From positions 529,309 to 593,308 of the forward strand of contig NZ_KE384439.1 in the NCBI RefSeq assembly GCF_000425725.1: DNA of 64,000 bases. Direction: 5' to 3'. This DNA is from Halomonas halocynthiae DSM 14573. GTDB lineage: Bacteria > Pseudomonadota > Gammaproteobacteria > Pseudomonadales > Halomonadaceae. Positions 54,363-62,962 of the stretch are shown piece after piece (the first letter of the stretch is position 1; every line of letters begins with the position of its first letter). The position numbers and the translations under genes were made by a program. The notes beneath the pieces are model-generated. The model was not told the DNA's origin. It worked only from the letters and a program-made list of their open reading frames with translations, and did no database searches.

Positions 54363-54385
54363 TAATTAACCTTCTTAGTTAATTA
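54363..54385. repeat. AT-rich inverted repeat between wzx and GT2
   Basis: TAATTAAC (54363-54370) and GTTAATTA (54378-54385) are perfect inverted copies with a seven-base spacer in the 216-bp gap between the flippase and GT2 genes. It is weak as a terminator, and nothing else was seen in the gap. Confidence 0.35.
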
Positions 54386-54507
54386 TTCTCAAAGACTCCA
54401 TAACTATAAATTTAGCAACCAATATTCTGACTTGGAGATAACTATTGACTCTAACCACCCATAAAAAATTAAGCTTGCCCACAGTAGCTTTTCAAGAACA
54501 AGCCTCA

Positions 54508-55782
54508 TTAACTCAAAACTATTTTTCTATACGTTATAAAACACAATACCATGTAAAAAATACAGCTAATCATGCAATAAAAAGCTACTGAAAACATCTC
54601 GTTATTAAAAAAAACACCCAAATAAAGCGCCGCAAACTTTAAAGGTAGAAAAATAGACTCAAGTATTAAAAATATTTTTTGCATATTTATTACAGGAATT
54701 ATACTAATTGCTGGCCGAGTCGATAATGTAAAAACCATCCATAATGCAACCCATCTTGCAAACTCACCTGACCTCAGCCACTCCTCCCCAAAAAGTAATG
54801 AAAAAAACCAAGGCCCCCAAAAAAAAACTGGCAAGAAAATAACTAAACCTAAACCAAAAAGTATTACTGTCGTTTTTAAAAAAAAATCTCTTAAAATTAA
54901 AGGGTCATCTTTTAGCTCTACCGCTTTTGGATAAAAAACATTCCCTACTGACATCCCAACTAAGACTACAGGTGCCTCAAGCACTGTTTTTGTCAATGTA
55001 TATAGCCCTGCTACAGCTGGGCCAAAAAAGCTAGCTAATATTAATATTGGCAAACTTTGAGAAAGAGCATTAATGACTACTTGGGGTGCACGAAAAAAAG
55101 GGAAATCAATATACTTTTTAGCTAAATACTTTACACTACCAGAGGCCTTGCCTTTTTCCGATTTCGCAGCACCTTCTCCTCTTATCCCAGCCAATAGCAA
55201 TATACCATAAAGTGCTTGGCCGAAAGTTGTAATAACAACAAGCATCGCGCCTATTGGATTAAAAAAGCCAACACCTGTTTTTACTGAATTAATTATTATA
55301 GCTTGAAATACTGCCACCCTTGCTGTTATTTTAAATTGGTTTTTACGAATCAACCATTGAGTAAGTACCTGCTGAAATGCAGAAAAAAACATTACAATAG
55401 GAATGAGTAGAAAAAAACTTGTGATCGATTGTAGATTGAGAATACTAGCAATCCAACCACCTGCTGTAAGAAAAATCACTGCAGTAATACTTGCAACAGC
55501 CGCGGCAAGGCCAATACTAAATTTAGCTAAAACTTTGGCGTCTGCATCCGACCTTGGAAGAACTATCGCAATAGGATAGGTTAGCGCAGCAACAGGGGTA
55601 AGAACTGCTATAACAGCCATAAATGTGCCTAATAAACCAAAGGCTTCAGGGCCATATAACCTCGTAATCAATGGCGTAAAAACCATATGAATAGCTTGGG
55701 CACCTGCAGTCCCTGTCGCAACCACTACTACGTTGCGAAAAAAATGGCTCTTAGTTAAGGTTTTTGCTTTAGTTATCAACAT
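54508..55782 (-). CDS. Wzx-type polysaccharide flippase (MOP superfamily)
   Basis: This 424-residue membrane protein has about 12 transmembrane helices. The N-terminus FRNVVVVATGTAGAQAIHMVFTPLITRLYGPEAFGLLGTF is characteristic of the polysaccharide_synt family that flips undecaprenyl-linked repeat units to the periplasm. AT-rich, like wzy and the GT2 gene. An ops/JUMPstart-like leader copy lies 67-113 bp upstream. The ribosome site is weak. It works together with Wzy, Wzz and the ligase in a Wzx/Wzy-dependent pathway. Confidence 0.88.
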   Translation of the reverse strand: MLITKAKTLTKSHFFRNVVVVATGTAGAQAIHMVFTPLITRLYGPEAFGLLGTFMAVIAVLTPVAALTYPIAIVLPRSDADAKVLAKFSIGLAAAVASITAVIFLTAGGWIASILNLQSITSFFLLIPIVMFFSAFQQVLTQWLIRKNQFKITARVAVFQAIIINSVKTGVGFFNPIGAMLVVITTFGQALYGILLLAGIRGEGAAKSEKGKASGSVKYLAKKYIDFPFFRAPQVVINALSQSLPILILASFFGPAVAGLYTLTKTVLEAPVVLVGMSVGNVFYPKAVELKDDPLILRDFFLKTTVILFGLGLVIFLPVFFWGPWFFSLLFGEEWLRSGEFARWVALWMVFTLSTRPAISIIPVINMQKIFLILESIFLPLKFAALYLGVFFNNEMFSVAFYCMISCIFYMVLCFITYRKIVLS

Positions 55783-55845
55783 AGTTGCTTCGATAGCTTA
55801 TACTTTGTGCGAGATAATTCGCTTCGCAAATTTTAACTAACATTT

Positions 55846-55895
55846 AGGCACACTATCGCCCAGGGATTGTTCTGTACGATTCCCTTGTCCTTAAA
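55846..55895 (-). promoter_or_regulatory. JUMPstart/ops-like element, copy 1 (upstream of flippase)
   Basis: On the minus strand this leader contains CCTGGGCGATAGTGTGCC, close to the ops core GGCGGTAGCGTG (two mismatches, 55849-55860), inside a 50-bp block that repeats at 57253-57303. ops recruits RfaH to pausing RNA polymerase and prevents premature termination in long surface-polysaccharide operons. The two substitutions may weaken this copy. Confidence 0.6.
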
Positions 55896-56080
55896 TGCTA
55901 AAAATGTATAACCGCCTATTTTTTGCAGTTTTTCTAAAAAACACAAGGAAACCAGCATAGCATTGCTTTTCACGGCGCGATATTAGCCAACTCTTATTTT
56001 TGCGCCATAACGTGTTGTAACCTGGTTACTGGCCTGCATCGCCCTATGAATTGGCTTTCAATAACTCTTAAATAATCAAT

Positions 56081-57205
56081 TTAGTCACGCGCTTTTTTCT
56101 GCCGATAACCTCGCAAGCTTGCTGCAAACCTCACCAAGAACACCAGCATCACACCTAATATACCTCCCAATGCTAAAGAGATGGCTAGAATTAAGGCTTT
56201 ACGTGGTTTGACAGGCTCCGCAGGCGGAAAGGCGTAGTCCACTACGTCAACCACTCGTTCAGTGTGATTGGGCTCAACACCTTCGTCGATGCCATACAAT
56301 CGGCCGCTGTCAAGCAGCGTAGCGATACGCTCGCGCTGTTCCAGTTGCTGCTGTGTATCGCGTATTTGGCTATTGCTCAGCCCTTCATCGATGGCACTGC
56401 GAAGCACATCACGGTCGGCTTCCAGTGTTTGATAGCCCATAAAGTACAGTGGCAATGCGCCATCGCCGCTGATGTTGGCGTAAATCACTTCACTACCGTT
56501 GGGTTGACGTCCAAACTGCTGTGGCGTGGTGGGCTTTTCGATCTCAAGGCGCCTAGCCACATTGATTGCCTGCTCCAGTGCAAATAAACGATCCTCACGG
56601 GCACCCTGCAAGGACTCTTTCTGCAGTTCCAAATCAGTAGAAAGACGGCTGGCCTGCGCACGATTATAATCATCAAACTGATTACGCAGCGTTATCCACA
56701 CGTCCTGTGATGTGCTACGTACATAAGAGTTGAGTATCTCTGGGCCCTGCTCGCCTTCTGGGTAACGATACGTCAGGCTCAGCATCAGATTACCGTCACG
56801 ATCGGCATTGAGTCCTCCGATGCTAAAACGCTCACTGAACACCTTGCTAAGGTTGGCACCGTTCTCTAAGTCAAACAAGTCGCGGTGCTCTTCAACAAAA
56901 GCAGCGAAGTTTTGGTAGCTGGAAAGCTGATTACCCAAGGTACGATAAGCATCTTTCGGAGTGATCTCAAAATCTTCAAAAAGATTAAACCCAGAAAAGT
57001 TGGCACCGGCTGAAGGTATCGCTTTAAAGCGTGTTTCATAGGTCGTTGTCGTTATCGCTAAGTAGGCGAAAGCGGCCACAACAGCAACCACGATGGTGCC
57101 AATAATCCAATACCAGCCTTCGATCAGCATCAAAGCCAAGTCGCGAAGGTCTATTTCGTCGTTGTGATCATTTTGCATATAGAGAGCGGGGTCTGGAGAG
57201 CTCAT
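56081..57205 (-). CDS. wzz: Wzz-type polysaccharide chain-length regulator
   Basis: This 374-residue inner-membrane protein has one transmembrane helix near residues 30-52 (WYWIIGTIVVAVVAAFAYLAI), a long periplasmic coiled-coil domain and a second helix near the C-terminus (ALILAISLALGGILGVMLVFLV) preceded by the proline-rich FPPAEPVKPRKA. This layout defines Wzz/PCP-1 proteins that set O-antigen chain length; no tyrosine kinase domain is attached. It is first in the locus transcript, 51-98 bp after the stronger ops-like copy. Confidence 0.9.
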   Translation of the reverse strand: MSSPDPALYMQNDHNDEIDLRDLALMLIEGWYWIIGTIVVAVVAAFAYLAITTTTYETRFKAIPSAGANFSGFNLFEDFEITPKDAYRTLGNQLSSYQNFAAFVEEHRDLFDLENGANLSKVFSERFSIGGLNADRDGNLMLSLTYRYPEGEQGPEILNSYVRSTSQDVWITLRNQFDDYNRAQASRLSTDLELQKESLQGAREDRLFALEQAINVARRLEIEKPTTPQQFGRQPNGSEVIYANISGDGALPLYFMGYQTLEADRDVLRSAIDEGLSNSQIRDTQQQLEQRERIATLLDSGRLYGIDEGVEPNHTERVVDVVDYAFPPAEPVKPRKALILAISLALGGILGVMLVFLVRFAASLRGYRQKKARD

Positions 57206-57619
57206 CGAATGTTAACCTTTGTAATACTTGATGTGAGGCAGCACTGATATTCAGGCACGCTACCGCCCAGGGATTGTTTCTGGACGATTCCCATGCCCTT
57301 AAACTAATAGCAGATATTTAATCGTAAGCCTTTGCTGTGGCTATTGTTAACGAGTCGCGTGAGCCACAGGCAGCTTCTTTGTTTTGTAACAGCGCTATGT
57401 TACGCCATGCCTCTCGCCCACGCTACTGCACCGAAGCTGTTCAGTGATCGTAAGGCGACTCAGATGCTGGCGCGTTAGAGGTAGGCACCGAGTAGAAAAC
57501 AATGCTCTTTAGAGGCTGGAGGTAGCTAATTGAGTGGTGTCTGCATAACAGCAACAGTGTGGGAGGTTATGCTTATGTGGATTCCGAAAAAAACCTGAAC
57601 AGTGACGTTTTAAAGCTTT
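57206..57619. other. leader/promoter spacer of the polysaccharide locus
   Basis: These 414 bases between the RNase-like gene and wzz contain the ops element and about 300 bases without coding signal, which probably carry the main promoter of the locus. No clear -35/-10 pair could be picked and no small gene was seen. Confidence 0.45.
57253..57303 (-). promoter_or_regulatory. JUMPstart/ops-like element, copy 2 (upstream of wzz)
   Basis: The minus strand reads CCTGGGCGGTAGCGTGCCTG; GGCGGTAGCGTG (57256-57267) is a perfect ops core. CAGTGC, also typical of JUMPstart, lies nearby. It sits 50 bp before the wzz start, at the head of the polysaccharide transcript, and is repeated in altered form before the flippase. 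Confidence 0.8.
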
Positions 57620-59041
57620 CTACAACAGCTGGTCGGCGCCAAGGGTTACTTCTACCTCACAACCGTCTTTGCTTGCCCACTGCTCAATCCTGGCTTTGAA
57701 TATTGCCTGCACGTCGGGCTCCCCGTGTACCAAGCGGATATGGCTGGGTGGATGGCGCATGCGTTTGATGAAGTTGAGGAGTTGGCTCTGGTCGGCATGG
57801 GCAGAGTAACCACCCAGTGAAGTAACACTGGCGCGGATGTCGACGCGCTGGCCGTCAAGCACTACCCAGCCGCCAATTGGGCCGTAGCGTTGAATATCAC
57901 GTCCTGCCGTGCCTCGGGCCTGGTAGCCGACAAACACAACGGCGTGCTTAGGGTCACCAAGCAGCCGCTTGAGGTAGTTGACTACTCGCCCTCCTGTCGC
58001 CATGCCGCTGGCGGCGATGACAATAGCGGGCCTTCCTGTGCGTGCCAGGTAATCGACGGTTTGCAGGTGCTCTTTGTGACTAGCGACGGTATACAGCGAA
58101 TCGAAGCTTAACGGATGACGCCCACTGCGCACGCGACGATGGGCCTCAGCATCCCACCAAGGTTTCAGCTTCCGGTACACCTCAGTAAAACGTGCTGCCA
58201 GCGGGGAGTCGACAATGATTTCTAGGTCTTTCCACAGCGGTGACTGGGCCTGATGAATCAGCCCTTCCAGCTCATAAAGCAGTTCCTGTGTGCGACCAAT
58301 GCTGAAAGCAGGAATAATCACGCTGCCCTGGTTTTCTAGTGCCTTCTCAATGACAATTTTCAGACGTTGCCGCCGTGTAGTGCGCTCTTCATGTAAACGG
58401 TCGCCATAGGTCGACTCAATCACTAGGGTATCGGCGCGATATGGCGATTTTGGCGCAGGCAATAAGGGCGAGTAAGGCGCGCCAAGATCTCCCGAGAACA
58501 CCGTGCGATGCTGCTTACCACTGCGGTGCTCAAAATGGTCTACCTCCACATAGGCCGAGCCAAGAATGTGCCCAGCACGCTTGAGTTTAATGCGCAGTCG
58601 GTGGCTCGCATTGTCAATCACGGTGTGCCACTGGCCATAAGGCACGGGTCGCAGGCGCGACCTCACGACTTGCAGAAAGCGTTCAATCAGACGTGTATCG
58701 CGGGTAAAGCCAATCTTCAGCGCATCCTCAGTCACCAGAGGAAGTAGCTGAGCCGAGGGGGGTGAGCAATAGATGGGGCCGCGATAACCCGCGGCGAGCA
58801 AATATGGCAGCCGCCCCACATGGTCGATGTGCACATGAGTGACCACCATGGCTTGAATATCGTCAACTGGGAACTCTACGCGATGCTGCTCTAGCGTGCT
58901 GTCAGCGCCACTTTCTCCTTCCTCACCTTGGAAAAGCCCGCAATCAACCAGCAATGAGTGAATGGCATCCAGGCGAAGCCGATGGCAGCTGCCAGTCACA
59001 CCTTTTGCCGCGCCATGGTGTTCAATTTGCCCAGATGCCAT
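57620..59041 (-). CDS. metallo-beta-lactamase/beta-CASP RNA-processing exonuclease-like protein
   Basis: This 473-residue enzyme has the zinc motif THVHIDHVG near residue 69, further ligands in AGHILGSA and FSGDLG, and a beta-CASP domain with IVDSPLAARFTEVY, ASGMATGGRVVNYLKRLL and the C-terminal GGYSAHADQSQL and LVHGEP. This is the layout of CPSF73/YbcI-like RNases. A strong AAGGAGGG ribosome site precedes ATG 59041. It is likely a cytoplasmic RNA nuclease; target unknown. It stands 32 bp after the pilin gene on the same strand but is unlikely to be functionally linked. Confidence 0.88.
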   Translation of the reverse strand: MASGQIEHHGAAKGVTGSCHRLRLDAIHSLLVDCGLFQGEEGESGADSTLEQHRVEFPVDDIQAMVVTHVHIDHVGRLPYLLAAGYRGPIYCSPPSAQLLPLVTEDALKIGFTRDTRLIERFLQVVRSRLRPVPYGQWHTVIDNASHRLRIKLKRAGHILGSAYVEVDHFEHRSGKQHRTVFSGDLGAPYSPLLPAPKSPYRADTLVIESTYGDRLHEERTTRRQRLKIVIEKALENQGSVIIPAFSIGRTQELLYELEGLIHQAQSPLWKDLEIIVDSPLAARFTEVYRKLKPWWDAEAHRRVRSGRHPLSFDSLYTVASHKEHLQTVDYLARTGRPAIVIAASGMATGGRVVNYLKRLLGDPKHAVVFVGYQARGTAGRDIQRYGPIGGWVVLDGQRVDIRASVTSLGGYSAHADQSQLLNFIKRMRHPPSHIRLVHGEPDVQAIFKARIEQWASKDGCEVEVTLGADQLL

Positions 59042-59073
59042 AGGTGCCCTCCTTGGTTTGCCGAACTGGCCGG

Positions 59074-59559
59074 TTAGGTGTTCGAGCAGCCGGACGGGGT
59101 GTATTTCGCATCGCTGTCTGTAGAACAGCTCCAGCTACCGCTTGCGGTACGTGTCCAAGTCAATGTTTTGCCCGCAAGGCTTGCCGCCACCTCTCCAGAC
59201 ATGGTTGCGACAAGAGACAACTCACCACCAACAGTCAGGCTGCTCAAGTCAGTGGCAGAGCCATCCTCGGCAACGGTCACGCCACCAAACGTCATGCTAT
59301 CGGCACCCAACAGGTTGGATTGTGTGTAACCAATATCACAGCTAGCCAGACTATTTTCCATTAAACAGATTTCAATCGTTGTTCGCAGCTGCCCTGTTTC
59401 AGCCATCACTCGGCTAACTTGAGATCGAGCGACATGGTTTTGATACTGAGGAATAGCGATAGCAGCTAGGACCCCGATGATGGCAACAACGATCATCAGC
59501 TCTATCAGCGTGAAGCCGCTTTGGGTAGCAGCCGGTTGGTTTCGAGTCAGCGTTTGCAT
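59074..59559 (-). CDS. pilA: type IV pilin (PilA-like)
   Basis: This 161-residue major-pilin-like protein has a short leader and the prepilin peptidase site GFTLIELMIVVAIIGVLAAIAIPQYQNHVARSQ; cleavage is between G and F, with Glu5 present. The hydrophobic N-terminal helix is followed by a globular domain with Cys pairs in ICLMENSLASC and WSCSTDSDAKYTPSGC, the D-region disulfide loop. It is exported and assembled by PilB/PilC encoded divergently. A sigma-54-type promoter lies about 124 bp upstream. Confidence 0.93.
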   Translation of the reverse strand: MQTLTRNQPAATQSGFTLIELMIVVAIIGVLAAIAIPQYQNHVARSQVSRVMAETGQLRTTIEICLMENSLASCDIGYTQSNLLGADSMTFGGVTVAEDGSATDLSSLTVGGELSLVATMSGEVAASLAGKTLTWTRTASGSWSCSTDSDAKYTPSGCSNT

Positions 59560-59682
59560 GATTTATCTTCCCTGTTGTTGAACACAATCCTTGTTTTGGT
59601 CCTGTGGTTTTCCTCCTTTTCGTTATTTTTTGTGCCGTCTACAGCAGACCTTCGGCCTGCGTCACCCATTAAACTGGTTTCC

Positions 59683-59698
59683 TGCAACACCTGCCCCA
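59683..59698 (-). promoter_or_regulatory. sigma-54-type promoter of pilA
   Basis: On the minus strand TGGGGCAGGTGTTGCA matches the sigma-54 consensus TGGCACG-N4-TTGCA at the invariant GG and GC, spaced by ten bases, and at other positions. In pseudomonads pilA is transcribed by RpoN with the PilR activator. No pilSR genes are in the window. Confidence 0.65.
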
Positions 59699-59843
59699 GG
59701 CCACGGGTTGGTTTTATAGCGACACTCAGAATTTGAATATAGTCGGAATTTTGCGTTTAGAAGATAGCCGCCAGTATGAGTACGTGAGCGGCTTACTCTG
59801 ATCTACACTGAGGAAATGGATACCAAGCGAGCAAAGGACTGCC

Positions 59844-61652
59844 GTGAAAAATCTTGCTTTTTTTACTGTTTCCCAAGCGGGATTCGATACGTTGGGCACA
59901 GGCGGCTCAGGGCCTGAGACGCCACTGCGCGGGTTGGCGCGACGAATGGCGGAAGAGCACTCGGTTGATCCCACTGCGCTGTTAGTTGCCGAGCAGCAAG
60001 CTCGTCAGTCAGGGGTTACGCTACTCAAGCAAGTTGTTAGCGCCGGCCTGCTCAGCGCTAGCCAAGCGGCGGAATGTGCTGGGCGCGAGTATGGTTTGTC
60101 GGTCGTCAACCCTGAAAGCTTGCCGTTAAGTGAGCTGCCACCCGCCAGTGACTTTCCTGCCCAGCTGTTACGTAACCTGAACGCCCTCCCCATACGGCGC
60201 AGCTCACATAAGCTGCTGGTAGCAGTGCCATGCCCCTCATTACTTGCTGGGCTGCATGAGCTGCAATTTGCCACAGGGCTTGAGCCCGAAGGCGTATTGG
60301 CACCAACCGATCAATGGGAGCGAGTATTCAACGCATATTTGGCCAACAGTGAAGATACGTTATTTTCACAGCTGGGTAGCATGGACGAAATGAACAGTGC
60401 ACTGGACGAGTTCACTGCTCAAAATAGCTTGGAAAACGGTGAGGAAAGCCACCAAGCCGTTTCTTCAGAAGAACCTCTCACCAGTAATGACGCCCCCGTT
60501 GTTCGGTACATCAACAACCTGCTGCTGGATGCTATTCGCCAGGGCGCCTCAGATATACACGTTGAGCCTTACGAGTCCTCATTCAGGGTGCGCTTTCGCA
60601 TTGACGGCCTCTTGCATGATGTGGCGCATCCTCCTTTTGCGTTACGCGCACGCATGGCAGCGCGATTAAAAATAATGGCGCGGCTGGATATTTCAGAAAG
60701 ACGCTTACCTCAGGATGGGGCAATCAAGCTCAAACTCTCTGAAACACGCGCTATCGATTTACGTGTGAACTCACTGCCTACCGTTTTCGGTGAAAAACTG
60801 GTTTTACGAATTCTGGATTCGTCATCAACTGGAATCCCCATCGAGCAACTTGGCCTCAGCGAGCGTCAGCAAGCGCTATATGAACACGCACTGTCCAGGC
60901 CACAGGGCATGATTCTTGTTACCGGCCCTACCGGCAGTGGAAAAACAGTAACGTTATATACTGGCCTCAGCCTGCTGAACGATACATCGCGCAATATCTG
61001 CACGGCTGAAGACCCCGTTGAGATCAAAGTGGCGGGCATCAACCAAGTGCAGGTGCTACCGCGCATCGGGCTGGATTTTGCCAGCGCCTTGCGCGCGTTT
61101 TTACGCCAAGACCCAGATGTAGTGATGGTGGGTGAAATTCGTGATGTAGAAACCGCTGAAATCGCCGCTCGAGCCGCTCAAACAGGCCACATGGTACTTT
61201 CTACCGTGCACACCAACTCAGCCGCTGAAACCATTACTCGGCTTTCTGACATGGGTGTAGCGGCATTCAATATCGCAAACTCAGTAAAGCTAATTATCTC
61301 ACAGCGTTTAGCCAGGCGGCTTTGCAACGCATGTAAGCGCCCTGCCCGATACGCCACTCAAGCGCTGCTTGATCTTGGCTGCAGTACGGAAGAAGCCACT
61401 AGTGCCAAACTGTTCGAAGCCGTGGGTTGTCAGCACTGCACCCAAGGCTACAAAGGGCGGTTAGGGATTTATGAAGTCTTTCCCATTGACGGCGATTTAA
61501 GTCAGCAGATCATGGCCGGCGCCAGCGCTAAAGAACTGGCTGAAGCCGCACGACGCCAAGGGCACCTCAGCCTTCAGCGCAGCGCCGTAGATAACGCTCT
61601 TCTCGGCCTAACCAGCTTGGCTGAAATTCATCGCGTTATTACCGACCTCTAG
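59844..61652 (+). CDS. pilB: type IV pilus assembly ATPase PilB
   Basis: This 602-residue secretion ATPase has an N-terminal GspE-II/T2SSE domain, the Walker A motif GPTGSGKTVTLY near residue 362, an Asp box EDPVEIKVAGINQVQV, a His box and Walker B (VGEIRDVETAEIAARAAQTGHMVLSTVHTN), and a zinc tetracysteine CNAC ... CQHC near residues 495-535. It powers pilin polymerisation from the cytoplasmic side. It is divergent from pilA across 284 bp and 32 bp from pilC. Confidence 0.95.
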   Translation: MKNLAFFTVSQAGFDTLGTGGSGPETPLRGLARRMAEEHSVDPTALLVAEQQARQSGVTLLKQVVSAGLLSASQAAECAGREYGLSVVNPESLPLSELPPASDFPAQLLRNLNALPIRRSSHKLLVAVPCPSLLAGLHELQFATGLEPEGVLAPTDQWERVFNAYLANSEDTLFSQLGSMDEMNSALDEFTAQNSLENGEESHQAVSSEEPLTSNDAPVVRYINNLLLDAIRQGASDIHVEPYESSFRVRFRIDGLLHDVAHPPFALRARMAARLKIMARLDISERRLPQDGAIKLKLSETRAIDLRVNSLPTVFGEKLVLRILDSSSTGIPIEQLGLSERQQALYEHALSRPQGMILVTGPTGSGKTVTLYTGLSLLNDTSRNICTAEDPVEIKVAGINQVQVLPRIGLDFASALRAFLRQDPDVVMVGEIRDVETAEIAARAAQTGHMVLSTVHTNSAAETITRLSDMGVAAFNIANSVKLIISQRLARRLCNACKRPARYATQALLDLGCSTEEATSAKLFEAVGCQHCTQGYKGRLGIYEVFPIDGDLSQQIMAGASAKELAEAARRQGHLSLQRSAVDNALLGLTSLAEIHRVITDL

Positions 61653-61684
61653 AAACAGGCACTACAGAACCAAGGAGCGTGATG

Positions 61685-62911
61685 ATGGCGATGCCACTGG
61701 ATAATAAGGGGAATAACACGCTTTATCGCTGGCGCTGGGCAGGCAAAACCCTCAAAGGTCGTGTGGTGCGGGGTGAGCTCATTGCCAGTAATAAGGCAGA
61801 AGCAGAAAAAACGCTACACAATCAACACATCATCATCCGCCAATTAGCGCGTAAGCGATTCACGCGAGGCATGGGGCGAGTGAACTCGCGAGATATCATG
61901 CTGTTTTCACGTCAGGTGGCGACGCTGATTCGTGCGGGGGTCCCTATTCTTCAGGCGCTTCAGGTAGTGGCGCAAACCCAAAAAAAACCCGTAATGAATA
62001 AGCTGATACAAGACGTGATGCACGACATATCTGCGGGTGCCAGCGTAACGCAAGCGCTTAAACGCCACCCCAAATATTTTGATCCTCTGTTTTGCCACTT
62101 AGTCGCGGCTGGCGAGCAGTCTGGCACGCTGGATACCATGCTCGAACGCATCGCGACTTATCAAGAATCCAACGAATCGATCAAACGAAAAGTCAAAAAG
62201 GCACTGGTCTACCCTACCGCCGTCATTGCGGTTGGTATCGGTGTCAGCGCGTTATTACTGATCAACGTCGTGCCGCAGTTCGAAGCACTATTCAATGGCT
62301 TCGACGCAGAGTTACCGGCCATGACCCGCGCCACCATTATGCTCTCAGAGTTTGTCCAAGCTTGGTGGCAATGGGCTGCTGCAGCAATGCTTATAACGAT
62401 TACGGTTTGCATACAAGCCATCCGCCGTTCCCCCAGCATCGCATTTCGGGTACACCAGTTCGCTCTGAGGTTGCCGATACTGGGCAGTTTGCTTAATAAG
62501 TCAGCCGTGGCACGTTATGCACGAACACTGGCCACCACCTTTAGCGCAGGGGTGCCCTTGGTTGACGCCCTGACCAGCGCGGCGGGCGCTACGGGTAATC
62601 GCGTGTATGAAAAAGCCGTGATCAGCACCCGCGATGACGTATCAGGAGGGCTACCATTGCATATTGCCATGCGCATGAGCGGGCAGTTTCCGCCCTTGGT
62701 AATACAGATGGTGGGTATCGGCGAAGAGGCCGGTGCATTAGACGCCATGCTTGATCGTGTCGCTGAGTATTATGAAGATGAGGTCAGCACCGTGGTCGAT
62801 AACCTCACAACCCTGCTGGAGCCATTCATACTAGTGCTGCTTGGCGGTATGGTTGGCTTTCTGGTGATATCAATGTATCTACCAGTATTTGAGCTGGGCG
62901 GCGCCATGTAG
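61685..62911 (+). CDS. pilC: type IV pilus inner-membrane platform protein PilC
   Basis: This protein of about 408 residues is the GspF/PilC membrane platform, with two T2SSF domains (MLFSRQVATLIRAGVPILQALQVVAQ near residue 65, and SAVARYARTLATTFSAGVPLVDALTSAAG near residue 270) and three transmembrane helices. Several starts are possible (GTG 61679, ATG 61682, 61685, 61691); AAGGAG at 61672-61677 best suits 61685 at seven bases. The prepilin peptidase gene pilD that often follows is missing; a TetR gene lies convergently instead. Confidence 0.94.
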   Translation: MAMPLDNKGNNTLYRWRWAGKTLKGRVVRGELIASNKAEAEKTLHNQHIIIRQLARKRFTRGMGRVNSRDIMLFSRQVATLIRAGVPILQALQVVAQTQKKPVMNKLIQDVMHDISAGASVTQALKRHPKYFDPLFCHLVAAGEQSGTLDTMLERIATYQESNESIKRKVKKALVYPTAVIAVGIGVSALLLINVVPQFEALFNGFDAELPAMTRATIMLSEFVQAWWQWAAAAMLITITVCIQAIRRSPSIAFRVHQFALRLPILGSLLNKSAVARYARTLATTFSAGVPLVDALTSAAGATGNRVYEKAVISTRDDVSGGLPLHIAMRMSGQFPPLVIQMVGIGEEAGALDAMLDRVAEYYEDEVSTVVDNLTTLLEPFILVLLGGMVGFLVISMYLPVFELGGAM

Positions 62912-62921
62912 CGCCTACTCG

Positions 62922-62956
62922 CTATTGATAGAAAGCATTCGCTACCACATCAATAG
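62922..62956. terminator. weak hairpin between pilC and psrA
   Basis: CTATTGAT (62922-62929) pairs with ATCAATAG (62949-62956) across a 19-base loop in the short convergent gap. It is AT-rich and lacks a T-run, so it is only a possible terminator. Confidence 0.3.
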
Positions 62957-62962
62957 ACAACA

